Shown here: positions 51,553 through 60,339 of the stretch, in pieces
How the letters are laid out: each line of letters opens with the position of its first letter
Numbering within the stretch: the first letter of the stretch is position 1
Origin: Bin55 sp028819195
GTDB taxonomy: Bacteria > Pseudomonadota > Gammaproteobacteria > Pseudomonadales > Azotimanducaceae
Length of the DNA: 64,000 nucleotides
Reading direction: 5' to 3'
Assembly: GCA_028819195.1 (NCBI GenBank)
Contig: JAPPMF010000004.1
Coordinates: forward strand, 69,930 to 133,929
Made by a program: the position numbers and the translations under genes
Notes under the pieces: generated by a model
Databases searched by the model: none
Told to the model about the DNA's origin: nothing
Seen by the model: the letters and a program-made list of their open reading frames with translations, nothing else

Positions 51553-52635
51553 TCACTGAAGAACTTCACTTATTTTTGCTGACCCTAAACAAAGTTCACC
51601 TTCGTAGAAGGTTACATATTGTCCTGGAGTTGTCGCGCGTTGAGGCTGTGCAAACGTTACAGTTACAGAACTTTTTTCCATTACAAAAGTACATGGTGTA
51701 GGACGTTGTCGATACCTCACTACCGCGTCACAATTCACGTATTTGTTTGGTTCATTCACTAGCCAATTAATTTCGCAAGCGCGCAATGTTGTACTCATTA
51801 AGTCAGACTCGTTTTGTGTAACTACGAGACGATTGGAATCGAATAATTTTTGCACAACGTACCATGGGGCTTCAACACCGTTTGTCGTTCCGCCAATGCC
51901 AATACCTTTGCGTTGTCCAAGGGTGTAGTAGGGTAGTCCTTCATGTTCACCTAAAACTGTACCGCAAGAATCTACAATTTCTCCGCGAGTCGCGTTGATA
52001 TATCTTGACAAAAATTCCGGAAATTTCCGTTTACCGATGAAACAGATACCGGTACTATCTTTTTTATTATGCACTGGCAGTTTAGCTGCTTTGGCTATTC
52101 GTCGTACTTCTGTCTTTGTTAACTCTTGCAACGGAAACATACAGTGTCTAAGCTGCTGTCGCGGAACCCCACTAAGAAAATAACTTTGATCTTTCTCTTT
52201 ATCCCTGCCACGGTACAAGTAAATTTGATCATCTATTTCCTTTAAAGCCGCATAGTGTCCCGTGGCAATTGTGGGGATTCCTTTAGTTTGTGCGTATGAA
52301 AGAAACATCCCAAATTTAATTTCCCGATTACAGAGTATGTCTGGATTTGGTGTAATCCCTTGTTCATAGCCTCGAATCAAAGTGCGAAATACTCTTTCCC
52401 AGTACTCATGTGCAAAATTTATCGTGGTGAGAGGAATCTTAAGTACATCACAAACACGTTGAGCATCAGCGAAGTCTTGAACTGAGTTGCAAAACTCTGT
52501 TCCATCATCTTCGTCCCAATTTTTCATAAAAATCGCACTGACATCGTAGTGGTTTCGCGAGAGCATCAATGCAGCAACAGCTGAATCGACTCCACCAGAA
52601 AGTGCAACCACGATGTTGTTATTGAGACGTTCCAA
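51553..52635 (-). CDS. mnmA: tRNA-specific 2-thiouridylase MnmA
   Basis: MnmA makes the 2-thiouridine of s2U34 in tRNA-Lys, Glu and Gln. The 360-residue protein has the PP-loop ALSGGVDSAVAALML and FCNSVQDFADAQRVC. The two catalytic cysteines are in NPDILCNREIKF and DSTGICFIGKRKFPEFL. GQRKGIGIGG and VRYRQRPTPC in the C-terminal domains are also family hallmarks. The start is TTG 52635 with no visible ribosome binding site. It diverges from moaC. Confidence 0.95.
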   Translation of the reverse strand: MERLNNNIVVALSGGVDSAVAALMLSRNHYDVSAIFMKNWDEDDGTEFCNSVQDFADAQRVCDVLKIPLTTINFAHEYWERVFRTLIRGYEQGITPNPDILCNREIKFGMFLSYAQTKGIPTIATGHYAALKEIDDQIYLYRGRDKEKDQSYFLSGVPRQQLRHCMFPLQELTKTEVRRIAKAAKLPVHNKKDSTGICFIGKRKFPEFLSRYINATRGEIVDSCGTVLGEHEGLPYYTLGQRKGIGIGGTTNGVEAPWYVVQKLFDSNRLVVTQNESDLMSTTLRACEINWLVNEPNKYVNCDAVVRYRQRPTPCTFVMEKSSVTVTFAQPQRATTPGQYVTFYEGELCLGSAKISEVLQ

Positions 52636-52697
52636 TTTCGGCGTTATATAACTTGAAGTTAAATAAACAATTTTAGAATGTTTACTCTCATCAATAG

Positions 52698-52706
52698 ATC
52701 ATACCA
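52698..52706 (-). promoter_or_regulatory. Putative extended -10 promoter element for mnmA
   Basis: On the - strand TGGTATGAT is an extended -10 element in the 98-base divergent region between mnmA and moaC. It would give a leader of about 55 bases. No clear -35 is seen, which extended -10 promoters can tolerate. Confidence 0.3.
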
Positions 52707-52733
52707 GTTTAACTATACCATTAGAACTCGTTT

Positions 52734-53204
52734 ATGTCAAAATTATCACATGTAGATTCCTCAGGAAAGGTGTCGATGGTCGACATTTCGACGAAGCATC
52801 AAACCGCTCGTGAAGCGTCTGCTGAAGCATTTCTCACAATGAAGAGTACGACGATGGATTTAATTCTGACGGATAAGATTCCCAAAGGAGATGTTATCGC
52901 CACTGCTAGGATTGCCGGCATCCAAGCTGCGAAGAAGACGAGCGAGTTGATTCCACTATGTCATCCGCTATCGCTTTCACATGTGCAAGTTGATTTTGAA
53001 CGAATAGATCAGCAAACATTACGCATTGAAACTTGCTGCCGGGTCAATGGGCGTACGGGTGTTGAAATGGAGACTTTGACTGCTACTGCCATTGCCGCAC
53101 TTACAGTTTACGATATGATCAAATCGGTCGAAAAAGGAGTTGTTATTGAATGTGTGCAACTAATTTCGAAGTCCGGTGGTAAATCAGGATCTTGGAGCAG
53201 ATGA
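52734..53204 (+). CDS. moaC: Cyclic pyranopterin monophosphate synthase MoaC
   Basis: MoaC completes synthesis of cyclic pyranopterin, the first stable molybdenum-cofactor intermediate. The 156-residue protein has MVDISTKHQTAREASAEA, GDVIATARIAGIQAAKKT, LIPLCHPLSLSHV and VEMETLTATAIAALTVYDM, all family motifs. The C-terminal SKSGGKSG is typical. Its stop overlaps the moaD start. moaA, the partner enzyme, is not in the window. Confidence 0.96.
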   Translation: MSKLSHVDSSGKVSMVDISTKHQTAREASAEAFLTMKSTTMDLILTDKIPKGDVIATARIAGIQAAKKTSELIPLCHPLSLSHVQVDFERIDQQTLRIETCCRVNGRTGVEMETLTATAIAALTVYDMIKSVEKGVVIECVQLISKSGGKSGSWSR

Positions 53205-53467
53205 GTTCTACAGAACGCGTCGTCAAAGTGTTGTTTTTTGGAGCTATCCGCGAAGCAGTTGGAGTGGGAGAAGTAGAGGTTGAAATTCCCGCTAACCGTT
53301 CGTTGCGAACTGTCGTAGCCATGGTCATGCAAGAGCATGGAGCAAAGCTGAGTCAATTCCACCGCGAGTCGTACGTAGTGGCACTCAATAAACAAATCTG
53401 TAAGAACGACGCGTTGCTTGAAGCTAACGATGAAATCGCTATCTTTCCCCCGGTAACAGGAGGGTAA
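53201..53467 (+). CDS. moaD: Molybdopterin synthase sulfur carrier subunit MoaD
   Basis: MoaD is a ubiquitin-like protein whose C-terminal Gly-Gly carries the thiocarboxylate. The 88-residue product has KVLFFGAIREAVG at the start, NDEIAIFPPVTGG at the end and no other domain. I chose the ATG at 53201, which overlaps the moaC stop as ATGA. A TTG at 53192 is possible. It is followed two bases later by moaE. Confidence 0.92.
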   Translation: MSSTERVVKVLFFGAIREAVGVGEVEVEIPANRSLRTVVAMVMQEHGAKLSQFHRESYVVALNKQICKNDALLEANDEIAIFPPVTGG

Positions 53468-53469
53468 AG

Positions 53470-53925
53470 TTGTCTTTAGTCCGCATTCAATCAGAGCCTA
53501 TCGCATTTACTGAGGAGTGGACTGAGTTCCTGCGACGAATCGAAGGTAAAGGCGGTGCTGTCGTGAGTTTTTCAGGGATCGTACGAGAGTTCAATCAAGA
53601 TTCTAAGGTTGAAGAACTCTATCTGGAGCATTACCCAGAAATGACTGAACAGAGTATTCATCAAATTCTTGACCAAGCTCAAGAAAAATGGGAACTTCTT
53701 GATACCTTTGTGATTCATCGAGTAGGACGAATTAAGAGTCGGGAACAAATTGTGGTTGTACTCGTCGGTGCGGTGCATCGCGCTGAAGCGTTTAGCGCTT
53801 GCGAATTTATCATTGATTTTTTAAAAACTGACACTATATTATGGAAGAAGGAAATTCGCCATGATGGCTCATCATGGATTGAATCTCTCGATACTGATTA
53901 TCAGCGTTCCAAGCACTGGGAGTGA
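53470..53925 (+). CDS. moaE: Molybdopterin synthase catalytic subunit MoaE
   Basis: MoaE with MoaD inserts the dithiolene sulfurs into cyclic pyranopterin. The 151-residue protein has GAVVSFSGIVREFN, LYLEHYPEMTEQSI, VIHRVGRIKSREQIVVV, VGAVHRAEAFSACEFIIDFLK and the active-site lysines in LKTDTILWKKE. The start is TTG 53470 with AGGAGG overlapping the moaD stop. It ends the moaCDE run; icd starts 71 bases later. Confidence 0.95.
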   Translation: MSLVRIQSEPIAFTEEWTEFLRRIEGKGGAVVSFSGIVREFNQDSKVEELYLEHYPEMTEQSIHQILDQAQEKWELLDTFVIHRVGRIKSREQIVVVLVGAVHRAEAFSACEFIIDFLKTDTILWKKEIRHDGSSWIESLDTDYQRSKHWE

Positions 53926-53996
53926 ATTTCCTACCACGTTTACCTAATTGAATCTATCTAGATTCCCCCCACGCAACTAGTAGTTAAGGAGATATT

Positions 53997-55253
53997 TTGA
54001 ACTACCAACACATCGTCATTCCCTCTAATGGACAAAAGATCGAGAGTCAACACGATGGGAGACTTACAGTTCCCGATAACCCTATCGTTCCTTTTATTGA
54101 AGGGGACGGTATCGGTACTGACATCACACCGGTAATGCAATGGGTAGTGGATGCGGCGGTTGCTAAGGCTTATGGCGGTCAACGACGGGTCGTGTGGATG
54201 GAAGTATTCGCCGGTGAAAAATCACTGAAAAAATACGGTGAAAACGTGTGGTTGCCAGATGAAACAATCGACTGTTTGAAGGAATTTAAGGTTTCGATTA
54301 AAGGTCCCATGACTACTCCAGTCGGAGGGGGTATACGTTCGCTAAACGTCGCGATCAGGCAAATGTTGGACCTTTATGTTTGTCAACGACCCATTCGATG
54401 GTTTGATGGTGTCCCAAGCCCAATGAAATCACCGGGCAAGATCAATATGGTCATTTTTCGGGAGAATACCGAGGATATCTATGCCGGAATTGAATGGCAA
54501 GCAGATAGTTTTGAAGCCAAACAATTGATCGAGTTTTTACAAGGTTCGCTTGGGGTTAGCACAATCAGATTTCCACAACACTGCGGGATTGGTATTAAAC
54601 CGATTTCACGGGAAGGAACTGAACGATTAGTACGTAAAGCTATTCAGTATGCCATCGACGAAGATCGCCGTTCGGTGACCTTCGTACACAAAGGAAACAT
54701 CATGAAATTTACGGAAGGTGCCTTTAAGGATTGGGGGTATGATCTTGCCGTTCGAGAATTTAATGCTAGACCGTTAGATGGAGGTCCTTGGCACGAGTTA
54801 GAAAACCCGCGCACGGGTAAGCAAATCATTTTCAAAGACGTTATTGCTGATGCAATGTTACAACAGGTATTACTCCGTCCTGGTGAGTACGACGTGATTG
54901 CTACTTTGAACTTAAACGGTGATTATTTGTCTGATGCTTTAGCGGCGCAAGTTGGTGGTATTGGTATCGCTCCCGGTGCAAATATCGGCGACGATGTCGC
55001 AGTGTTCGAAGCAACCCACGGTACCGCGCCGAAATACGCTGGTCAGGACAAAGTTAATCCTGGTTCTTTGATTCTTTCTGCTGAAATGATGCTTCGACAC
55101 CTTCGTTGGAATGAAGCAGCAGACTTGATTATCGAAGCTGTGGGAAAAACGATTGCCAACAAAACAGTAACCTATGATTTTGAGAGGCTAATGGAAAATG
55201 CTAAACTTTTGAAATGTTCAGAATTTGGGCACGCGATTATCGACATGATGTAG
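53997..55253 (+). CDS. icd: NADP-dependent isocitrate dehydrogenase
   Basis: Icd oxidises isocitrate to 2-oxoglutarate in the TCA cycle. The 418-residue protein matches E. coli Icd along its length: PFIEGDGIGTDITPVM, GGGIRSLNVAIRQ with the phosphorylatable Ser, and NMVIFRENTEDIYAGIEW. HGTAPKYAGQDKVNPGS carries the Lys-Tyr pair for NADP, and TYDFERLM holds the NADP-binding Arg. The start is TTG 53997 with AAGGAG five bases upstream. It precedes clpS-clpA, the reverse of the arrangement in E. coli where cspD lies between. Confidence 0.96.
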   Translation: MNYQHIVIPSNGQKIESQHDGRLTVPDNPIVPFIEGDGIGTDITPVMQWVVDAAVAKAYGGQRRVVWMEVFAGEKSLKKYGENVWLPDETIDCLKEFKVSIKGPMTTPVGGGIRSLNVAIRQMLDLYVCQRPIRWFDGVPSPMKSPGKINMVIFRENTEDIYAGIEWQADSFEAKQLIEFLQGSLGVSTIRFPQHCGIGIKPISREGTERLVRKAIQYAIDEDRRSVTFVHKGNIMKFTEGAFKDWGYDLAVREFNARPLDGGPWHELENPRTGKQIIFKDVIADAMLQQVLLRPGEYDVIATLNLNGDYLSDALAAQVGGIGIAPGANIGDDVAVFEATHGTAPKYAGQDKVNPGSLILSAEMMLRHLRWNEAADLIIEAVGKTIANKTVTYDFERLMENAKLLKCSEFGHAIIDMM

Positions 55254-55411
55254 ATTTATTAGTTTGGTCGCAGCCAAGGTCTATGACAGAATGAGTTCTC
55301 CAACGCCTAAGGAAACTGGTTTACGTACAATCAATGACAGTTTGAAATGGTTTGTTTTGATTGTCAAATTCAGAAATCTAGCATTGAACACATCAATAGA
55401 GGAACCTTCCT

Positions 55412-55741
55412 TTGAACGAATCTGATTTCACTGACAATGACCTAGAAGGAGACGTCATTGTCCAAGAGGAAAAACCTAAGCTTAAGAAACCACCACTCTA
55501 TCGAGTTATCATACTAAACGACGACTATACACCTATGGAATTTGTGGTACACGTACTTGAGCACTTATTTGGTATGGATTTTGATAAAGCTTGGCGATTA
55601 ATGATGACTATTCATACAATCGGACAGGGAACGGTTGGTATATATCCGTTCGAAATTGCGGAAACTAAAAGTGAACGGGTGAATTCGTATTCGCGTGAAA
55701 ATGATCATCCTCTGCTGTCGACAATAGAAAAAACGGACTAG
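55412..55741 (+). CDS. clpS: ClpS, adaptor of the ClpAP protease
   Basis: ClpS delivers N-end-rule substrates to ClpAP. The 109-residue protein has the family core YRVIILNDDYTPMEFVVHVL, and then LEHLFGMDFDKAWRLMMTIHTIG and GVYPFEIAE-like GIYPFEIAETK. The N-terminal tail is acidic and flexible, as needed to engage ClpA. The start is TTG 55412 with GAGGA eight bases upstream. clpA begins four bases after the stop. aat, which makes N-end-rule substrates, is encoded nearby at 59587. Confidence 0.95.
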   Translation: MNESDFTDNDLEGDVIVQEEKPKLKKPPLYRVIILNDDYTPMEFVVHVLEHLFGMDFDKAWRLMMTIHTIGQGTVGIYPFEIAETKSERVNSYSRENDHPLLSTIEKTD

Positions 55742-55745
55742 TTCT

Positions 55746-58067
55746 ATGTTTACAAGTGACTTACTGGTAACTTTAGATTTGGCTTTCGAACGTGCTAGAT
55801 TAGCGCGGCACGAATACGTCACAGTTGAACATTTGCTGCTTGCTCTGCTCGACAATGAAGATGCTAAAAATGTGTTGATTGGTGTTTCAGCTGATCTTGA
55901 CGTTTTGCGCGAGGATTTAGAAGATTACCTTAAGAAGTTTATGCCGATTATTCCGTCGGGCGAAGATCGTCGAGCGGAACAATCCGGAGCGTTTTCTAGA
56001 GTCATAACTCGGTCTGTATTTCACGTACAAGGAACTCCTGGGCGACCGAATGAGGTACGCGCGCGAGATGTATTGATTGCATTGTTCAATGAGAGCGAAT
56101 CCCAAGCAGTGTATTTTCTAGCGAAACAAGACATTGGCAGAGTTGATGTCGTTCAGTTCGTTTCACATGGTGTGACCAAGGGAGATAAATCTCTTTATTC
56201 TCGAGATCGTTCGACTCGTCGTCCACGATCGAAGCGACCTGAAACAGAAAAAGTTAGCGCGTTAAAGACGTTTGGGACGAATCTGAATGACGCAGCAAAA
56301 GAGGGGCTCATCGATCCGTTGATTGGTCGAGACGATGAGGTTCAACGAGCGATACAAGTATTGTGTCGACGACGTAAGAATAACCCCTTGCTGGTCGGAG
56401 AATCGGGGGTTGGCAAGACGGCTATCGCTGAAGGTTTAGCTAAACGTATCGTGGATAAACAGGTACCCGGTGTGGTAAGCGATTGCGTGGTCTATGCTTT
56501 AGATTTAGGAAGTTTGTTAGCGGGTACCAAATATCGCGGCGATTTTGAAAAACGATTTAAAGCATTGCTTAAGGAACTCAAGAACGAGAAAAAAACCATA
56601 CTCTTCATCGATGAGATTCACATGATTATTGGTGCCGGGGCAGCCTCGGGTGGAGTTATGGACGCTTCGAATCTTCTTAAACCACTCCTAGCGTCCGGCG
56701 ACATTCGCTGTATGGGATCAACAACTTTTTCTGAGTATCGTGGGGTATTTGACAAAGATCGTGCGCTTTCTCGGCGATTCCAGAAGATCGATATCACTGA
56801 GCCATCCATTAACGACACTTACAAAATTCTTAAGGGCCTAAAGCTACGTTACGAAGATCACTACCAATTGCGATACACTGATCGCGCACTGCGATCCGCA
56901 GCCGATTTATCGGCACGTTATATCACTGACAGGTTCATGCCTGACAAAGCCATTGACGTAATCGACGAAGCAGGTGCAGCTCAACAACTTCTCCCGGAGA
57001 AAAAACGAAAGAAAACAATCGGTCCACACGACATTGAGGCAGTCGTGTCGAAAATCGCGCGTATCCCGTCGAATCAAGTTTCGGTCTCCGATAAAGATTC
57101 ACTCAAGAAACTTGATAGACGATTGAAGGTAACCGTGTTCGGACAAGACGAAGCGATCGATACGTTGACTTCTGCGATTCGACTATCTCGTGCCGGACTA
57201 AAGTCTGAAGAAAAACCCATTGGATCTTTTTTGTTTGCCGGCCCAACTGGTGTCGGGAAAACCGAGGTTTGTCGTCAATTGAGTTTGATTATGGGAGTCC
57301 AACTGTTACGTTTTGATATGTCTGAATACATGGAGAGACACACCGTATCTCGCTTAATCGGAGCACCACCCGGATATGTGGGTTTCGATCAAGGGGGTCA
57401 ATTGACTGATGCGGTTACAAAACACCCCCATAGTGTCGTTTTGCTGGATGAAATCGAAAAAGCGCATCCGGAAGTGTTTAATCTGCTACTTCAAGTAATG
57501 GACCACGGTACATTAACTGACAATAATGGTCGCAAAGCTGATTTTCGCAATGTAGTCTTAGTGATGACCACCAATGCTGGAGCTCAAGAAGCCGCAAGAA
57601 CATCGATTGGGTTCGATCAACAAGATCACTCGACTGATGTAATGGAAACCCTCAAGAAAATGTTTACACCTGAGTTTCGAAATCGGTTAGATGCGATCAT
57701 TCAATTTAATGCTTTACCATTCAATGTAATCGAGTGGATAGTCGACAAGTTCTTAACCGAATTGCAAGCACAACTTGATCAGAAGAAAGTCGAGATTAGA
57801 GCTGACGACGCGGCACGTCGTTGGCTAGCATCAGAAGGGTACGACGAGAAAATGGGTGCCCGACCGATGCAACGTCTAATTCAGGACAAGATTAAGCGTC
57901 CGTTAGCTGAAATTATTTTGTTCGGAGATCTTGCTGAAGGAGGAGGTTTGGTCGAGGTATCTCATGATGGGAACGAGATCACCCTCAAAGCAACTTCAAG
58001 GGAGAATCTCAAAAAAGCTCGTGAGTCTTCTACTAAAGACTTAGAAGACACTGAAAAAGTCGATTAA
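55746..58067 (+). CDS. clpA: ClpA, AAA+ unfoldase of the ClpAP protease
   Basis: ClpA unfolds proteins and feeds them into ClpP. The 773-residue protein has an N-terminal Clp-N domain (ARLARHEYVTVEHLLLALLD). A first AAA+ module follows with Walker A GESGVGKTAIAEGLAKR and Walker B TILFIDEIHMIIGAG. A second module has GPTGVGKTEVCRQL and SVVLLDEIEKAHPEV, and the C-terminal EGYDEKMGARPMQRLIQDKIK. It has no ClpB-type middle domain, so ClpA is clear. It is coupled to clpS. No clpP is in the window. Confidence 0.96.
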   Translation: MFTSDLLVTLDLAFERARLARHEYVTVEHLLLALLDNEDAKNVLIGVSADLDVLREDLEDYLKKFMPIIPSGEDRRAEQSGAFSRVITRSVFHVQGTPGRPNEVRARDVLIALFNESESQAVYFLAKQDIGRVDVVQFVSHGVTKGDKSLYSRDRSTRRPRSKRPETEKVSALKTFGTNLNDAAKEGLIDPLIGRDDEVQRAIQVLCRRRKNNPLLVGESGVGKTAIAEGLAKRIVDKQVPGVVSDCVVYALDLGSLLAGTKYRGDFEKRFKALLKELKNEKKTILFIDEIHMIIGAGAASGGVMDASNLLKPLLASGDIRCMGSTTFSEYRGVFDKDRALSRRFQKIDITEPSINDTYKILKGLKLRYEDHYQLRYTDRALRSAADLSARYITDRFMPDKAIDVIDEAGAAQQLLPEKKRKKTIGPHDIEAVVSKIARIPSNQVSVSDKDSLKKLDRRLKVTVFGQDEAIDTLTSAIRLSRAGLKSEEKPIGSFLFAGPTGVGKTEVCRQLSLIMGVQLLRFDMSEYMERHTVSRLIGAPPGYVGFDQGGQLTDAVTKHPHSVVLLDEIEKAHPEVFNLLLQVMDHGTLTDNNGRKADFRNVVLVMTTNAGAQEAARTSIGFDQQDHSTDVMETLKKMFTPEFRNRLDAIIQFNALPFNVIEWIVDKFLTELQAQLDQKKVEIRADDAARRWLASEGYDEKMGARPMQRLIQDKIKRPLAEIILFGDLAEGGGLVEVSHDGNEITLKATSRENLKKARESSTKDLEDTEKVD

Positions 58068-58158
58068 CTTCGTATATGTGATAGTTTCAGTTAGTTCTGA
58101 GCTAAGTTTTTAAAACTACTAAACACTTAATTTGCCGGGGTTCTATTTAACGGTAGAT

Positions 58159-59178
58159 CTACTCCTCATTTTCGCGAGTGTTTTCGGCAAATGTTTCCTT
58201 TAATTTTGTAAGTTTTCCGCTGAGGGTGGCCAGAAGATCTCGTTCGAATTTTCCTTTTGCGACGACGCTCTCTAAACTGTCCTGTAACGTTGGTAGGTGG
58301 CCACTAAGTTGCACGTCATATTTCAAGATCGCATCGATAATTTCAAGTTTAGGTGTTCCGTATTCGTGACGATCTTCCTCTAAAACTTTGATTAAAGTAT
58401 TGAGCCCAGCGTCAGAACGAAAATCGCCTAAACTTCGCGCCGCCAACTGTGCAATCGCTCTCGCAATTTTTCGATTAGACAATAACTCTATGCGAAGCTG
58501 TTGATCTTTGAGGTTGTTGAATTGTCCATCAAACAAAGCATTTAACAGCGGGAGTGGGTTATTATCGTCTTCAATTTGCCCACCACGAAAACCACCTTCA
58601 GGTATCGGATATGCACTCAAGATAATTTCGTACACATTTGAATCCTGTGGATACAGATATGCCATTACATCTGGTAGAAGAGCCCATGTAGGTTGACCGA
58701 CTAGACAAGCTGTTTTGTTTAGAACAACTTCAAAGTTATCGGAATATCCCACAACTGGCAACTTCTCACCGGCTCTTTTCCAATTGGCATCCCAAATTTC
58801 AACCAATACTTCGTACCATTGACTCTTTTTCTGTAGCCCGCGATCAATATGGTAGGTGAGTCCTTTCGTTCTAGATTCTCGTGACCCACTGACAAATGTC
58901 GCGAGTGCTCCAATTGTACAATCGATAATCACTTGGTCATTGTGCTTTAACCCTGAAGTTATTAACTCATGTATTTCTGCATTAGGGACAGTCGTATCGA
59001 ACATACCGACAGTGCTCAACCAGTGGTATTGGTCAAAGTCATCACTATGATGTAGTGTTGGTTCTGGGTGCGCGGTTGAACTAATCGCCCATACGGACAA
59101 CAACAAGCAACAAATTAATTGCTTGTAAACTGAGAGGCATCTGCGCCCTCTGATACGCAGTGAGATTAATTGGGACAA
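58159..59178 (-). CDS. Exported protein of unknown function
   Basis: The 339-residue protein has a basic N-terminus, a hydrophobic run (LICCLLLSVWAISSTA) and a likely cleavage before HPEP, so it should be periplasmic or lipoprotein-like without a lipobox. The mature part is mostly helical with repeats of leucine-rich helical pairs, for example NEIHELITSGLKHN-like NAEIHELITSGLKHND and RIELLSNRKIARAIAQLAA. This could be a HEAT-type solenoid. The C-terminus is charged and helical. I do not recognise the family. The start is TTG 59178. It ends 91 bases from convergent clpA. Confidence 0.6.
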   Translation of the reverse strand: MSQLISLRIRGRRCLSVYKQLICCLLLSVWAISSTAHPEPTLHHSDDFDQYHWLSTVGMFDTTVPNAEIHELITSGLKHNDQVIIDCTIGALATFVSGSRESRTKGLTYHIDRGLQKKSQWYEVLVEIWDANWKRAGEKLPVVGYSDNFEVVLNKTACLVGQPTWALLPDVMAYLYPQDSNVYEIILSAYPIPEGGFRGGQIEDDNNPLPLLNALFDGQFNNLKDQQLRIELLSNRKIARAIAQLAARSLGDFRSDAGLNTLIKVLEEDRHEYGTPKLEIIDAILKYDVQLSGHLPTLQDSLESVVAKGKFERDLLATLSGKLTKLKETFAENTRENEE

Positions 59179-59335
59179 TTTCTTGGGACTATGTGATATA
59201 AAACGGTTTAATAGCCGTCAAAAGGAATAAAGCCTGAAACAAAGATTGGAAAATGTGCCGCATCCAGCAGGAAGTTTTGACGGGGAAATACAAAACAATG
59301 GCGAGTTTATGTAGTTCCGACAGTATTTGGAAGGA

Positions 59336-59554
59336 TTATCTTTCTCGAAACGTGATACGTCCTTTTGAGAGATCGTAAGGGGTTAACTCAACTTTCACTC
59401 GATCACCAGTTGAAATCCTAATGTAATTCTTTCGCATCTTGCCGGAAATATGGGCTGTGATCTCATGCCCATTGTCGAGTTGGACTTTAAACGTGGTATT
59501 GGGTAGGGTCTGAGTTACGACTCCATCCATTTCTATCTGTTCTTCTTTAGGCAC
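59336..59554 (-). CDS. infA: Translation initiation factor IF-1
   Basis: IF-1 binds the A-site of the 30S subunit during initiation. The 72-residue protein is nearly collinear with E. coli IF-1: EMDGVVTQTLPNTTFKVQL, NGHEITAHISGKMRKNYIRI and TPYDLSKGRITFR. The start is GTG 59554 with GGAG five bases upstream. It lies just after aat on the same strand. The 157 bases down to the unknown exported gene hold no evident terminator. Confidence 0.97.
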   Translation of the reverse strand: MPKEEQIEMDGVVTQTLPNTTFKVQLDNGHEITAHISGKMRKNYIRISTGDRVKVELTPYDLSKGRITFRER

Positions 59555-59586
59555 TCATTCTCCAGTTGTTTTGAACACAATGAAAG

Positions 59587-60300
59587 TTAGATTTTACCAC
59601 TACCGCTACTTTTCCGTGAGAATTCTAGTCCAAATTCATTGATGTCCCACTTTTCGGTCGTAAACTGTAATTTAGAATTTAATTTAACTAATTGAAGAAA
59701 ACGCTCTCTTTCTATACTGTTTACTCCGAGGGACGCAAGGTGTGAATGCATTAACTGACAATCTAGTGTATGAATTTGTTTGACGATCATGATTTCACAG
59801 AGAGATAACATGGCTATTTTTGATGCATTACTTCTCTCTGAGAACATCGACTCGCCATGGAAAATACCTGCTAATGCTAAACCAAAAATTCCGCCAGCTA
59901 GTTTATTGTCTATCCAAACTTCAACCGAATGTGCATATCCAAGTCTATGTAGTTGCTTGTAGACATTGGTATATTCAGGTGAAATCCAGGTTTGTGGTCT
60001 TTTTAGTGAAGTCGCTGCACATTGTTGAATCACCTTCTCAAAGCAAGTATCTACGGTAACATAGAACTGGTGTGTACGTATCCATTTTTTTAGACTCCGA
60101 GAAACATGGAAATCGTTTGGATTTAGGACAGCGCGAGGGCAGGGCGACCACCAAGTGAAGATATTACCTATTTTGTCCCACGGAAAGATGCCTTTGGAAT
60201 AAGCATCTAGAAAGAGTTTAACAGAGAGTGTTTTACTCAGTGCTACTGGTGTATGTTTCGCCCGATAAAGCGGATCATCAAACGTGTCGTTTGGACCCAT
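59587..60300 (-). CDS. aat: Leucyl/phenylalanyl-tRNA-protein transferase
   Basis: Aat adds Leu or Phe from tRNA to proteins with N-terminal Arg or Lys, marking them for ClpS-ClpAP. The 237-residue protein has AYSKGIFPWDK, WWSPCPRAVL, HSVEVWIDNKLAGGIFG, and GESMFSERSNASKIAML, which are the family motifs. The N-terminal region before AYSKGIFPW (MGPNDTFDDP onward) is divergent from E. coli. No earlier start codon is available before the trxB stop in this frame. ClpS and ClpA are encoded about 1.5 kb away, which fits one degradation route. Confidence 0.92.
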   Translation of the reverse strand: MGPNDTFDDPLYRAKHTPVALSKTLSVKLFLDAYSKGIFPWDKIGNIFTWWSPCPRAVLNPNDFHVSRSLKKWIRTHQFYVTVDTCFEKVIQQCAATSLKRPQTWISPEYTNVYKQLHRLGYAHSVEVWIDNKLAGGIFGLALAGIFHGESMFSERSNASKIAMLSLCEIMIVKQIHTLDCQLMHSHLASLGVNSIERERFLQLVKLNSKLQFTTEKWDINEFGLEFSRKSSGSGKI

Positions 60301-60339
60301 GATCTGAGGAGAGTTGTCAAAATACCGAATCGTTTCACC

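Noticed and set aside
55254..55411. A cspD-like gene between icd and clpS
   Set aside because: No cold-shock domain frame exists in these 158 bases.
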